Shown here in pieces: positions 51,854-61,453 of a stretch of DNA of 64,000 nt. The stretch lies in NCBI RefSeq assembly GCF_006715635.1, contig NZ_VFNP01000001.1, positions 1 to 64,000 of the forward strand, in the 5' to 3' direction. The DNA comes from Streptomyces sp. SLBN-118. GTDB lineage: Bacteria; Actinomycetota; Actinomycetes; Streptomycetales; Streptomycetaceae. The notes below the pieces were generated by a model. It was not told where the DNA came from. It was given only the letters and a program-made list of their open reading frames with translations, and ran no database searches. Each line of letters opens with the position of its first letter. The stretch's first letter is position 1. A program made the translations under genes and the position numbers.

Positions 51854-52516
51854 CATGTCGATCGTGACCTGCGGGAAGTCGTTAGTCACCACCTTGCCGG
51901 TCGGCACATCGACGATCGGCACCGTGATGCCCCGGTCATAGCCAGGCTCGCGGGCGAGGTACGCCTCCTGGAGCCGCTCGATGCCGAGCACCGGGTCGCG
52001 GCCGCCCGGGTCGAGGTCGAACGTCCAGCTGCGCTCCTCGTGCGTGGGCCCGGCGATCGCCATCGACAGCGCATTCTCCAGCCCAAGGAGCCGCCGTACG
52101 ATCACCGCCCGGCTTGCCCACGGACACACCCGGCTGACCACCAGACGGTAGCGCCCCGGCTCCACAGGGAAACCGTCGCGTCCGTCAGCGGTAGTCCGGG
52201 TGGTCATGTACCGGCTATCGCGCGAGTACCCTCCACCTGGCTTCACATAGGCGCCGGCCTTGCGGAACTCGATGAGCAAGTCGCCGATAACCCGGGGAGC
52301 CGGGGACCGGCCGTCGGTCAGGACGGTGGGCCGCATTGCCAGGGCCTCGGTGAGGCGCCGAGACTTCGCGCGGCCGACCGCGACAGCGATGACCACGGCC
52401 CGGATGGTCTCGGGTTCGAGTTTCTTCTCGATGTCGGAAATCAGGTCCGTGACCAGGCCGATCGGGTCGGCGACGGCGCGGTCGAGATGGTCAGCGGTGG
52501 TCACGGTCGTCAACAT
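51854..52516 (-). pseudogene. Chimera of recombinase N-terminus and glutathionyl-hydroquinone reductase fragment
   Basis: Residues 1-88 (MLTTVTTADHLDRAVADPIG..., DIEKKLEPETIRAVV) match the N-terminus of a large Streptomyces recombinase. At residue 89 (position about 52252) the sequence switches in frame to a YqjG/ECM4-type glutathionyl-hydroquinone reductase (YSRDSRYMTTRTTADGRDG and the catalytic CPWA). That part ends after TNDFPQVTID at about 51854, where two-thirds of the enzyme is missing. The open frame beyond this is antisense to the amidotransferase gene. Confidence 0.75.
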
Positions 52517-52858
52517 CCCTGATCCTGGCCCGCTGTGGCCGAAGCCTGCCGAGTCCGTCCGAGTCGGGCGCCGTGTCGCCGCTGGCGGCGGCCCTCTTCG
52601 GCTTCTTCACGGCCCCAGCCGCCGCGATGGGCTCGATGAGGTCGTCCATGGTGCAGTCCAGGATGCCGAGCAGGGCCATGAGGATTTTCAGGCTGAGGCG
52701 TTTGGGGCGTTCGACGACGAGCCGGTAGATCTGGCTCGACTGATGCCGCGCTCGGCGAACGGCGGAATGAGGTCGGTGGTGGAAAACATCCCGCGGTCCG
52801 CCATGACCTTGCCCAGGTGCCAGTGGTAGTCGAGCTTGGCGGCCATCGTCGGATCCAT
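52491..52858 (-). pseudogene. Frameshifted XRE-family regulator
   Basis: The ATG at 52858 starts MDPTMAAKLDYHWHLGKVMA...TTDLIPPFAERGIS. A frameshift near 52740 follows, and the next frame continues SSQIYRLVVERPKRLSLKIL...LGILDCTMDDLIEPI to 52491. Together this is a compact XRE-type regulator of about 120 residues that in Streptomyces lies between an integrase gene and the large recombinase. That order is kept here. The last codons overlap the start of the chimeric recombinase piece. Confidence 0.75.
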
Positions 52859-52862
52859 CCTG

Positions 52863-53107
52863 TCAGGCCCCGGCGAACGCCAGGACCAGTGCCTTGTGCA
52901 GGGAAGTGTTCATGAAGTCGTCGCTGACGTGGGTGTAGATGGCCAGGGAGCTGTCGCACTCGTGGCCGACCTGCTGCTGGATGAACCGTCGGTCCACCCC
53001 GCCTTCGGTCATGTGCGTGACGTACGTGTGACGCGGACTGCGAGGTAGCGACCAGGCACTCGCGGATGTAGCTGCGGGTCAACGGCCGGTCTTCGGTGCC
53101 GTACCTA
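52863..53107 (-). pseudogene. Tyrosine integrase C-terminal remnant
   Basis: One frame reads YGTEDRPLTRSYIRECLVA up to about 53040. After a shift the next reads THMTEGGVDRRFIQQQVGHE followed by SSLAIYTHVSDDFMNTSL to a stop at 52863. The last part holds the conserved GH and the catalytic Tyr (IYTHVS) of a tyrosine recombinase. The 5' part is cut by an IS5-family element exactly at 53108. The regulator pseudogene follows 4 nt downstream. Confidence 0.75.
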
Positions 53108-53108
53108 A

Positions 53109-53973
53109 GACTGTGTCCTATGTGGTGAGGCGGATGAGTCGTTTGTAGCAGCAGAGGGCGGCGGCGAGGCCGAGGAAGGCCAGGTAGTTGCGGGGATGGC
53201 GTTCGTAGCGGTGGTTGAGTCGGCGGTAGCCGGTCAGCCAGGACATGGTGCGTTCGATGACCCACCTGCGTCGGCCGAGGCGTTCGCTGGACTCGATGCC
53301 TTTGCGGGCGATGCGGACACCGATGCGTTTGCCGCGTAACCATTTCCGCAGGTGCGGGACGTCGTATGCCTTGTCTGCGTGGAGGCGTTGGGGCTTGAAG
53401 TGGCGGCCCCTGTGGGGGTCGTGTCTCGTTTGGTGCCCCTCGACCATGGGCTTCAGGGCGAGGCTGTCGTGGGTGTTGGCCGCCGAGACGCCGACGAAGA
53501 GGGGCAGTCCGTTCGCGTCCGACAAGACGTGCATCTTGGAACCCGGCTTGCCCCGGTCCACGGGGCTCGGACCTGTGAGTTCGCCCCCTTTTTCGCCCTC
53601 ACATGGGCGGAGTCGAGCACGGCACGGGAGAGGTCGAGGAGCTGTGCGTCGTCGAGTCGGTGCAGGATCGCCTCGTGCAGTCGGCCCCACACGCCGGCCC
53701 GGGACCAGATCATGAACCGGCGGTGCGCGGTGGACTTCGATATGCCGAAGCACGGTGGCAGCGCCCGCCAGGCGCAGCCGCTGACCAGCACGTAGATGAT
53801 CGCGGCGAACAGCGTCTCATCAGGCGTGTCCTGGGTTCCGCCACCTTGTGGCCGCACCTTCGCCGGTGGGATCAGCGGCTCCGCGATCTCCCACACCCCG
53901 TCCGGAACAATCCAACTCCACGTACCCCGCCCCATGAACAGCCCAACGAGCTAACACCATATAGGACACGGTC
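53109..53973. mobile_element. IS5-family insertion sequence 1
   Basis: The 865-bp element is bounded by inverted repeats GACTGTGTCCTATGTGGTG (53109-53127) and CACCATATAGGACACGGTC (53955-53973), 17 of 19 positions. It is flanked by TAA on both sides (53106-53108 and 53974-53976), a 3-bp target duplication as in the IS427 group. It carries two overlapping transposase frames on the minus strand and interrupts an integrase gene. Confidence 0.88.
53118..53935 (-). CDS. IS5-family transposase, two frames
   Basis: The first frame (53453-53935) encodes the N-terminal part, starting MGRGTWSWIVPDGVWEIAEP and including the DUF4096-like block. The second (to 53118) encodes the DDE part, with DSAHVRAKKGG as junction, LHADKAYD, then RKGIESSERLGRRRW and the usual end RNYLAFLGLAAAL. 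The frames join at an AAAAAGGGGG run near 53590, where a programmed -1 frameshift is known for this IS group. The element appears intact. Confidence 0.85.
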
Positions 53974-53975
53974 TA

Positions 53976-54826
53976 AGAGGTCGTCTCATTTGGCGAGTCG
54001 GCGGTAGCAGATGAGGGTGCAGGCGATGCTGGTGAAGGCCAGGAAGTGGTCGGCTTTGCGTTCGTAGCGGTGGTTGAGCCGGCGGCCACCGGCAAGCCAG
54101 GCCATGGTGCGTTCGATCGTCCAGCGGTGACGGCCGAGTCGCTGGGACGACTCGATGCCCTTTCGGGCAATCCGGTGGGTGATTCCGCGTAAGCGGAGCC
54201 AACGTCGCAGGTGGTCGTAGTCGTAGCCCTTATCGGCGTGCAGCTTGGCGGGTCGGCGCCGGCGCGGTCCGCGGCGGGAGCGGATCGGCGGGATGCCTCG
54301 CACGAGGGGTTCAAGGGCTGGGCTGTCGTGCAGGTTCGCGCCAGAGATGCCGATAGAGAGGGGCAGACCGGTCCGTTCGGTGATCAAGTGGACCTTCGAC
54401 CCTTTCTTGCCCCGGTCTACAGGATTCGGACCCGTCAGCTCCCCCTTTCAAGGCCCGCATGTTCACCGAGTCGATCGCACAGCGGGACCAGTCCAGCTCG
54501 CCGCGTGCGCCCAGTTCATCCAGGACCAGGCGGTGGAGCTTGGCCCAGACCCGGGCCTTGCTCCACTCGCTGAATCGCCGGTGGGCCGTCGGCCCCGAGG
54601 GCCCGAACGAAGGAGGCAACTGTCGCCAAGTGCAGCCCGACGTCGCCACGAAGATGATCGCCGCCAGAACTTCGCGGTCTCCGTACCGCCGTCGGCCACC
54701 GCCCTGCGGCCGCGAGGGAGCAGGCGGCACCACCCGCTCGAACAGTTCCCACAACTCATCCGGCACCCGACGCTCAACGATCCCCACGACGCCAGACTAT
54801 CGAACAGACCAAATGAGACGACGTCT
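53976..54826. mobile_element. IS5-family insertion sequence 2
   Basis: The 851-bp element has ends AGAGGTCGTCTCATTTGG (53976-53993) and CCAAATGAGACGACGTCT (54809-54826), 17 of 18 positions. The dinucleotide TA flanks both ends (53974-53975 and 54827-54828). It sits within the TAA target duplication of element 1, so it inserted later. The transposase is on the minus strand. Confidence 0.88.
53986..54787 (-). CDS. IS5-family transposase (second element), two frames
   Basis: The first frame (54311-54787) starts MGIVERRVPDELWELFERVV and includes GCTWRQLPPSFGPSGPTAHR. The second (53986-54387) has LHADKGYDYDHLRRWLRLRG, RKGIESSQRLGRHRWTIERT and ends FTSIACTLICYRRLAK. They join at AAAGGGGG near 54440, consistent with programmed frameshifting. 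It differs from the first element by sequence throughout, so the two are not copies of one another. Confidence 0.85.
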
Positions 54827-54829
54827 TAA

Positions 54830-55247
54830 CACCCCCCGTTCGCAGCTGTTCTCCGGCCCCGTGCCGATACCGCGCGCCGTCGTAGCGGACTTGCTCGGCT
54901 ACCACGACAAGACCACCACCCGGATCCGCAACGAGACCGGTGGGGACCAGGAGCCGATACGCCGCTGGCGACCACAGTCGGTCACCAGCTGGCTGGGTCC
55001 CTCGGGGAACCGGCGACAGTTGATTAGGCGATCACACCAGTATCAACTCCCGGATTGGCGCGGTAGACGGCGGTGTGCCTTGTCGATGCCAGCATCTGCT
55101 AGGTACCGCGTACTTAGCCGGTTGAATGGGCGACAAACTTCGCTCCTACAACCCGGATAAAGGTCGACTTCACCATGCGACTCCTTATCTCTGGTGACAA
55201 GCTGGAGATAGGCGAACGAAGAGACAACTACGCCGCCTGGAGGAGAA
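54830..55247 (+). pseudogene. Recombinase C-terminal remnant and unassigned tail
   Basis: The plus-strand frame from the IS edge reads PVPIPRAVVADLLGYHDKTT followed by TRIRNETGG. This matches the very C-terminus of the large Streptomyces recombinase (LGYHDKTTTRL...EAGG), whose N-terminus survives on the opposite strand at 52252-52516. Recognisable sequence stops near 54950. The rest, up to the peptidoglycan-binding gene, holds nothing I recognise. Confidence 0.55.
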
Positions 55248-55700
55248 ATGCTGCCGTACGTAACGCTCCATGAAGGAATTCCCGGCATCACGCGACCAGG
55301 CCCAAGGTACGTCGTCGAACTACTGCAGAGGGCTCTGAAGCGAGAGGGCGTCTATGGCGGACCTGTCGACGGAGGCCTTACGCCTGCAACAGTCACCGCG
55401 GTCAAGGCCTTCCAGGGCGCGAACGGGCTCGCTACCGACGGTGTTGTCGGACCGGCAACATGGGAAGCACTTCCGGCCGAGGACCTGCAGGGAATCCCCG
55501 TTATCAGCGCGGGAGACACGGGCGGTGCTGTGGCCTTGCTTCAGCGGTGTCTCCGTCGACAGGGATTCGATCCGGGGCCCATTAGTGGCATCTTCGGGGC
55601 ACAGACAACTGCCGCGCTCAAGCAATACCAGCAAACAGGCGCGCCAGCCGTCATCGTCGACGGCATCTGCGGCCGACAGATGTGGCCTCTTATGGGCTGA
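55248..55700 (+). CDS. Peptidoglycan-binding domain protein
   Basis: The 150-residue protein starts at an ATG with GGAGGAGA in front. It has two PG_binding_1 domains: about 21-75 (YVVELLQRALKREGVYGGPV, then GLATDGVVGPATWEAL) and about 90-150 (VALLQRCLRRQGFDPGPISG). It has no signal peptide or catalytic domain, so it may be the C-terminal part of a former hydrolase or a phage/bacteriocin-type protein. It stands alone in the rearranged region. Confidence 0.8.
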   Translation: MLPYVTLHEGIPGITRPGPRYVVELLQRALKREGVYGGPVDGGLTPATVTAVKAFQGANGLATDGVVGPATWEALPAEDLQGIPVISAGDTGGAVALLQRCLRRQGFDPGPISGIFGAQTTAALKQYQQTGAPAVIVDGICGRQMWPLMG

Positions 55701-55706
55701 CACCGT

Positions 55707-56005
55707 TTACCGAATGTACCCGCCTACGTCGGCAGCGCCACGCAGATGGGCCTTCGCCGCGGCGGCCAGGCCGTTGCACAACGCGTCGTCGCGACCCGGC
55801 ACGAGGAGCCGTCGGAGTTCGTGCGCTCGGACGGGAACAGCGGGGCGTCGGGGCGGGTGTGATCGTCGTCGAACTGGCCCCAGACGTCCTCGATGAACCA
55901 CCGCAGCGTCCGGTCGGCACCGTTGATCAGCGGCACCATCCGCTCGCGCGGCCCCGAGCCGCGGGCGCCCTTGCCGTGACGCACGAAGAGCTCGCAACCG
56001 ACCAA
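55707..56005 (-). pseudogene. Tyrosine integrase central fragment
   Basis: The frame reads CELFVRHGKGARGSGPRERM, then LRWFIEDVWGQFDDDHTRPD and APLFPSERTNSDGSSCRV. A shift near 55790 leads to DDALCNGLAAAAKAHLRGA and a stop. The blocks are those of the catalytic domain middle of a Streptomyces tyrosine recombinase. Both ends are missing. It is a different recombinase from the one at 52863-53107. Confidence 0.7.
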
Positions 56006-56026
56006 CTCGCTCTGATCCGCGTCCGG

Positions 56027-56725
56027 CTACTTCACGGGCTTCCACACACCGCAGCTCTTGGATGTAAACTGGCCGTCCCCGGACCGGATCGACACCGTGA
56101 TGGACTGAGCGCTAGTCGCAAACTGGTTGTCCAGGATGTCCCCGGACTTCGACGTCCGCTCCCAGTAGCAGTCGGCCAGGTCCCCCTTCGTCCGGTACGT
56201 CCCCGGGGCGATCCCCGGTTCACCCTCCGACCCGGCTGACCATGGCGCCGGACTGGCCACCACCTTGAACGTCCCGCTGGTGTACCAGCGTTCGTAATTT
56301 CCCGACACTGCCGCCTTCAGCGCCGGCACCCACTCCGGGCACAGATTCGGCATCCCTGCCTGCAGCATCGCCTTCCCGTCGCCGTCCAGGTTCCCGCTCT
56401 CCGCCAGCCACTGCGGCCGCGACGAAGACTCACGCGCGCTCACGGGCAACGACTCGCAGATGTCCGACACGAACGCCGACGCCGACGCGTACAGAGTCGA
56501 GTCCTGCACCGCCCAGCCCTTTTCATCGGCCAGCCGGTCCAGAGCTCCCTCCGGCCCGGGCAGATACTCCGGCTCCGTCGACGCCACCACCGGATCCGGC
56601 GCGGCAGCGTCCGACATCGTCGCGGCTGACTTCGCGTCCGGCTCACCCCCGGCCGCACACCCGCAGATCGTCACCACCGCCACCACACCGACCGCGGCAG
56701 CCCCCACCCCACGCATAGCTCTCAT
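56027..56725 (-). CDS. Secreted lipoprotein, unknown function
   Basis: The 232-residue protein starts at the ATG at 56725 (MRAMRGVGAAAVGVVAVVTI), with lipobox TICGC. The mature part contains four or more cysteines and ends in QSITVSIRSGDGQFTSKSCG-VW, with the pattern GTYRTKGDLADCYWERTS typical of Streptomyces lipoproteins of unknown role. The frame extends upstream to 56872 but the signal peptide fixes the start. No operon partner. Confidence 0.8.
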   Translation of the reverse strand: MRAMRGVGAAAVGVVAVVTICGCAAGGEPDAKSAATMSDAAAPDPVVASTEPEYLPGPEGALDRLADEKGWAVQDSTLYASASAFVSDICESLPVSARESSSRPQWLAESGNLDGDGKAMLQAGMPNLCPEWVPALKAAVSGNYERWYTSGTFKVVASPAPWSAGSEGEPGIAPGTYRTKGDLADCYWERTSKSGDILDNQFATSAQSITVSIRSGDGQFTSKSCGVWKPVK

Positions 56726-56985
56726 ACGGCGCAGGATGGCACCAGGCCCGGGCCAGGGAAGCAGAAACCGAGCATTCGCGTTCATCAGGACAGGCGCGGG
56801 CATGACCGATCGAACGCATGCTGGAGGCCCAAACGTGCGGCCCAGTGTTCCGCCCTGACGGCTGCTCCACACCCCCAGGCAGGACTGATGCGGCCCAGGC
56901 GGCGCGTGACCACGACCTCGGCGTCATGCGCTGCAACTGCACATCCAGACGGCTACCGTCCCGTCCTAGATCGAGAGGACATCGC

Positions 56986-57791
56986 ATGGCGGACCTGCCT
57001 CAGCGTGGAGCAGTGGGACGATTCTGGGCGAGCACCGATTCAAGGGTTCGTCGCCTGACCTGTTTCTGTCTTCCGCTGGGATTCTTCCTCATCGGGGTCG
57101 GTTGGTATGGCGATCAGCACTGTTGGTGGAACAACCGGGCCTTCTTGACCAACTTGCTCTCCAGCTTTACCAGCTTGATGTTCGGCGTGCCGCTCGCGCT
57201 GGTTGTGTTGTCCAGGATCACCAGCGGCCAAGCTGAGGCGCTGGCGCGTGCGGCGGCTCTCGAGCAAGCTCGTGAAGCGGCCGTTCAGTTCCGCAGCACT
57301 CTCCTTGCACAATCCAGTCGGCCGACCCCGCAGCAGCTCGCACTGGTCTGCAAGGCCTTGACACGGCCTGCCGCCGACTCCGCCACGAGACGAAGCCAAC
57401 GGAACCAGGCGTCCATCGAGCGGTCGACCCAGAACGCTTGGCAGGAGCCCTGGCGGAGGTCAACGAAGCCGTCGAGCAAGTGCTGAAGGCTTCGGCGCGA
57501 GGATCGATACAGCAACACTGGTTCCATGAGCTGGTGGGGTATTGGCGGCAGGTGGATGCTGCCGTACGCCCGTATCTGAAGGACGTTGGGCTCACGCCGA
57601 CTCAACCGGTACGGGTCACCAATGCCCTGGAAGAACTGGCGAGCATGGAGCCGCAGCCATTCATGCGGATCACAGGAGATCCGGGCAGTCGCCACAGCAT
57701 TTACCGCCAAGCCGGGGCGACGATCGGCGGAGCGAAGGCTCTGATGGCACTGCTCGATGAGCTGCCTGCACTCGAGCGGATCGAAGGCTAG
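56986..57791 (+). pseudogene. Frameshifted two-TM protein gene
   Basis: The ATG at 56986 (GAGAGGA upstream) starts MADLPQRGAVGRFWASTDSR. TM helices FCLPLGFFLIGVGWYG and FLTNLLSSFTSLMFGVPLAL follow, then a helical part to about 57380. The protein then continues in another frame (EVNEAVEQVLKASARGSIQQ ... AGATIGGAKALMALLDELPA) to 57791. One indel would restore about 268 residues. The family is not recognised. Confidence 0.6.
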
Positions 57792-58090
57792 CCTGGGGCC
57801 TATTATTCTCGGCCGTCGACCGCCTGATCCGCCGTCATGTCGTTCTGCTGGACGAGCGGTACACCGCACTGGACAGCCTCCATGGCGCTTTGCTCACGTC
57901 CGCGGGAGTACTGCCGCATTGGGCCCTGGAGTTCGTGCGAGGCGAGGCGGAGAACCTGAACACTGCCCGCGAATGGCCACCAGCTGCCGAAGTGGCATAC
58001 CACCACGGCTCAGCCGGCCAGCGCCCGGGCACACTCTTCGGCGGCGTCGGCTCCATGTTTTCCGCGGGCTCGGTGAACCTGGTGCACTGA
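57787..58090 (+). pseudogene. Possible 3' gene remnant without start
   Basis: The frame reads WGLLFSAVDRLIRRHVVLLD, then TALDSLHGALLTSAGVLPHW and ALEFVRGEAENLNTAREWPP to a stop at 58090. Codon use and amino-acid pattern look coding, but the only start is an internal TTG at 57890. It may be the end of a truncated gene or belong with the frameshifted gene before it. The rest of the gap to 58276 contains nothing I recognise. Confidence 0.35.
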
Positions 58091-58276
58091 GCGTCGGTAG
58101 TACCAGCGGTTCAGCGGATAGCGCGGCGATTGATCTTCCTGGCAGGGACCTGGTGTCTGCGTTCCGACCGACATGGCTAGGTCGGTTGCGTGCGGTTGCG
58201 GGAGCGCGGCCAGGGGTGCCGACAACAGCCCAGGACGTATGTTCGGCAGACTCGCCAGCCTGCCCTCCCTAAGGCG

Positions 58277-58858
58277 ATGGCTCGCTCTTGGACTCGACTG
58301 CACGCGCATCTGGGCGTTCCGCCCGGCGCGATCACCTTTGGCATGGTGGAGAAGGCCGTCGCGGATCGCCTCGACGAAACCGACGATCTCGGCCGGTGGG
58401 TCATCAGCAACACCCTCGCAGCCTCCGACAGCATCAGCGGCCGTCCTGTGATCGTCGAGCTCCACCATGACGGAACGACGGTGCTGGCCGCCGACCTGTC
58501 CTGGAAGGCCCTCGAATCCCTCACGGATACCCAAGCGAGCTGCCCGGTACGCATCGACGCGGTGGCCTCGGCCGCTTTCGACGCGGTGGCTCTCGCCGCC
58601 GAATTCCGCAGGGCCCTGCTGGACGACAGCGCCTCGGACGTGACGGCCCTCGTCGTCGCGCCACCCGACTACCGCGAGCCCTTCGTGCCCGTGACCACGG
58701 AGATGGGCAGCTTCGTCACCATCCCGGACTACGCCCGGCGGCCACCCCGACTGCTGCCGGCCACCTCAGAGATTCCGGCAGCCTCGGATGCGGACGTGCT
58801 CCGGAGCGTGGCCGAGGAGCTGCGTGCGGGCATCGTCAACCAGTTCGGTCTGGAGTAG
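58277..58858 (+). CDS. Hypothetical soluble protein
   Basis: The 193-residue protein starts at an ATG (MARSWTRLHAHLGVPPGAIT) after CCCTAAGGCG. It has an alpha/beta pattern (SGRPVIVELHHDGTTVLAAD, then FVTIPDYARRPPRLLPATSE). No family is recognised. The following gene starts 20 nt after its stop, so the two probably form an operon. Together with that gene it may be a two-component accessory or defence-type unit, but nothing direct supports this. Confidence 0.6.
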   Translation: MARSWTRLHAHLGVPPGAITFGMVEKAVADRLDETDDLGRWVISNTLAASDSISGRPVIVELHHDGTTVLAADLSWKALESLTDTQASCPVRIDAVASAAFDAVALAAEFRRALLDDSASDVTALVVAPPDYREPFVPVTTEMGSFVTIPDYARRPPRLLPATSEIPAASDADVLRSVAEELRAGIVNQFGLE

Positions 58859-58877
58859 ACGCGGGTCGGGGAGCAGC

Positions 58878-59861
58878 ATGACGGATGACATGAGCGCGGG
58901 CGGATTCTCCAACGTGCACGAGGCGTTCCTTCGGGCAACCGCACAGGTCGAAAAGGAGATGAGCCAGCTCCTCGCTCTAGAGGGAGGGTGGGAGGAGGAG
59001 TACATCACCCAGCGGCTGTGTCTGGCCGTCGTGCCCGAAGTGAGGTACGCGCGGTTCAACAAGCGGCAGGAGGGCCGCCTCGGCGCGGATTACATCTGGT
59101 GGTGGCTGGACCGGTCCGGCGAGTGCTACGGCTGCCTCATCCGGGCGAAGAGCATCAAGCGCGACGGGCGGAGGTGGCGGATCGGCTTCACACCCGCGCA
59201 ACACCCGAGAACAGCTGCGGAGCCTGTTCGAAACCGCTGACGTTCTGCGGATCCCGGCCGGGTTCATGCTGTACGCCGGTGATCGGGACTATCGGGCCCA
59301 AATGGGCTGCACGTCGACACACGCGGGCCGAACGCCATGCGGGGAGCGGGACGGAGCGGCCGTGACGCTGGTGCCGGCGCTGGTGGCAGAGCGGGAGATC
59401 TGGCTGGCCGAGGCCGCGCCCTGGCATCCGGACCGCAGCGCAGTTGAGGTGTTCTGCCAGTGGGCGAAGCCGCTGATCGAGATCACCGCACCCGGCGCGT
59501 ACGGCAGGAGCAACCTCTACCGTGCGCTCGACCTCGGCGACGCCGATCCGCGGCTGCGCGAGTTCCTCTGCGCGGACCAGGTCGGCGCCCGAAAGGTAGC
59601 CCGTCACATCTTCGACATCGTGGGCCTGATGGCGAGGGGATGTTCGCCGCTGCGGTGGGTGCGGCGCCGGTCGACTCGGGTACCGCGAGCGTCTTCCGCG
59701 AAGCGCCCGATCTGCGTGGACACTTCACCGTGCCGTACTTCGAGCACACTCTCCGAGGACTGCGCACAGAGCTGCCGGACTACGTAGAACGATCCCTTGC
59801 CGGGAACCCGCCGCCCGAGATCGTCGAGAAGGTGGACGGGATCGTCCTCGTCGAGCTGTAG
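58878..59861 (+). pseudogene. Hypothetical gene with two frameshifts
   Basis: The ATG at 58878 (GGGGAGCAGC upstream) opens MTDDMSAGGFSNVHEAFLRA...YIWWWLDRSGECYGCLIRAK. A shift near 59195 leads to EQLRSLFETADVLRIPAGFM...VTLVPALVAEREIWLAEAAP and a second near 59630 to FAAAVGAAPVDSGTASVFRE...KVDGIVLVEL. The rebuilt protein would have about 327 residues. The N-terminal WWWLDRSGECYGCLIRAKSI looks nuclease-like, but no catalytic set can be defined. Confidence 0.65.
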
Positions 59862-59879
59862 CGGCAAGGGCGTGCAGGG

Positions 59880-60600
59880 GCACACTGTCCGGTGCGGTCA
59901 TCGTGCTGATCTCCTTCAAAGACTTGGTCGTCTTGAAAGATCAGCCGGTGGCCGTTCTTCTATGCGGGCACCATCCCGATGCCGGAGCAAACCCCCGGAT
60001 CAGGTCGAACCCGTACACCACTTCCCTGGACGCAACCCTGCGATCGCCATGCGCGGCTATCCGCTGCACTCGGCTGGCCAGGCGAAGGACGCGGTGGTTT
60101 CGCTCCCCAATCCGGCGGTTCGTCATACGACCGCCCCCTGTGACTGAACCTGACGGGGGTGCAGGCGCCGTGAGACAACCGTGGACCAACGACGAACGCC
60201 ATTCGCCTCGGCGCTCGATTCAGTGATGTGGTCGGGCCTCTCTCACTTCACTGTGTTCCCTGCTGGTCGGCGAGGCGCGCGGAGCTGTGCCCCGTGCGGG
60301 TGACTGGATCGCCTGCCGGGTGTGTGCGCCGCGGCACGGGAGGGCGGGTGGAGCCGCAACCGTGGCCCGGCTTCGGCGTACCTGCTCCTGGCGTGTTGAC
60401 TGCGACTCGGGGACGGTCCGGCATCGGCACAGGAAACCTCGGCGGGCAGCGTCAAGGCGGCGTCCAAGCTCGGCTACTTACGGACGGGGAGCGTCTGGAT
60501 GTGTGCTGTCACTCGTGAGAGGGCATGTGAGCTGGTATGACGGCCTCGTGGTCGCCTGATCGTGTGGGTTTGGGCGGTTCGGGCCGGTCGGCCTGCTTGG
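59880..60600. other. Intergenic region without recognised genes
   Basis: About 720 bp between the frameshifted gene and the third IS5-type transposase. ORFs on both strands (for example 59941-60189, minus) are short, mutually overlapping and lack ribosome sites. I see no terminal inverted repeat for the IS here. It may hold decayed mobile-element DNA. Confidence 0.4.
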
Positions 60601-60618
60601 TCCTGTTGGGCTGTCTGG

Positions 60619-61449
60619 GTGAGTGACCGCAAGCCTTACAAGAGCGACTTACCCGATGAGTCGTTGGGCGCTGATCGAGCCGGTGATCTCGTCATGGAAG
60701 GCCGACCGTCCGTCCCCGACGAGACATCAGGGCCGATACGAGATGCGAGAGATCGTCAACGCGATCCTGTACCAGGGCAGGACGGGCTGCCAGTGGGACT
60801 ACCTCCCCCATGACCTGCCGCCGAAGTCGGCCGTCTGCTACTACTTCGCGGCCTGGCGCGACGACGGCACGGACGTGAAGATCAACGACCTGCTGCGCTG
60901 GCAGGTCCGGGAGAAGGCCGGGCGGCCGGAGGATCCGAGCCTGGTCGTGATCGACACGCAGAGCGTCCACGCCGCGGTGAACGTCCCTGCGACCACGACC
61001 GGGAAGGACGCGGCCAAGAAGGTGCCCGGACGCAAGCGCGGGTTGGCGGTCGACGTCCTCGGCCTGGTCATCGCCGTCACCGTGCTGGCCGCCAGCGCCC
61101 ACGACAACGCGTTCGGCATCGCGCTGCTCGGCCAGGTCGCCCCCATCGGCACCATCAAGAAGGCTCTGGTCGACCAGGGCTTCAAGAAGACCGTCGTCGA
61201 GCACGGCGCAAGGTCGGCATCGACGTCGAGATCGTCGAACGCAACCCCGTGGACAAGGGCGCCGGCTTCATCCCGCAGGCCAAGAGGTGGATCGTGGAGC
61301 AGACGCTCGGCATCCTCATGCTGTTCCGGCGGCTCGTGCGGGACTACGAGAGCAGGCCGAAGTCCTCGGAGTCCAGGGTGCGCTGGGCCATGATTGACGT
61401 GATAACACGCCGGCTCACCGGCCAGACCACGCCCACCTGGGGCGGGTGA
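60619..61449 (+). pseudogene. IS5-family transposase, two indels
   Basis: The GTG at 60619 opens SDRKPYKSDLPDE. An extra base near 60660 shifts to WALIEPVISSWKADRPSPTR and then to the transposase body (ILYQGRTGCQWDYLPHDLPP, then SLVVIDTQSVHAAVNV with the DDE Asp). A missing base near 61205 moves the end (VGIDVEIVERNPVDKGAGF ... RRLVRDYESRPKSSESRVRW) to another frame, stopping at 61449. It is therefore inactive as read. Confidence 0.8.
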
Positions 61450-61453
61450 CCGC

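Noticed and set aside
59941..60189. Minus-strand ORF MTNRRIGERNHRVLRLASR...
   Set aside because: Overlaps other equally long frames, has no ribosome site and no clear homology; possibly antisense of decayed mobile-element DNA.
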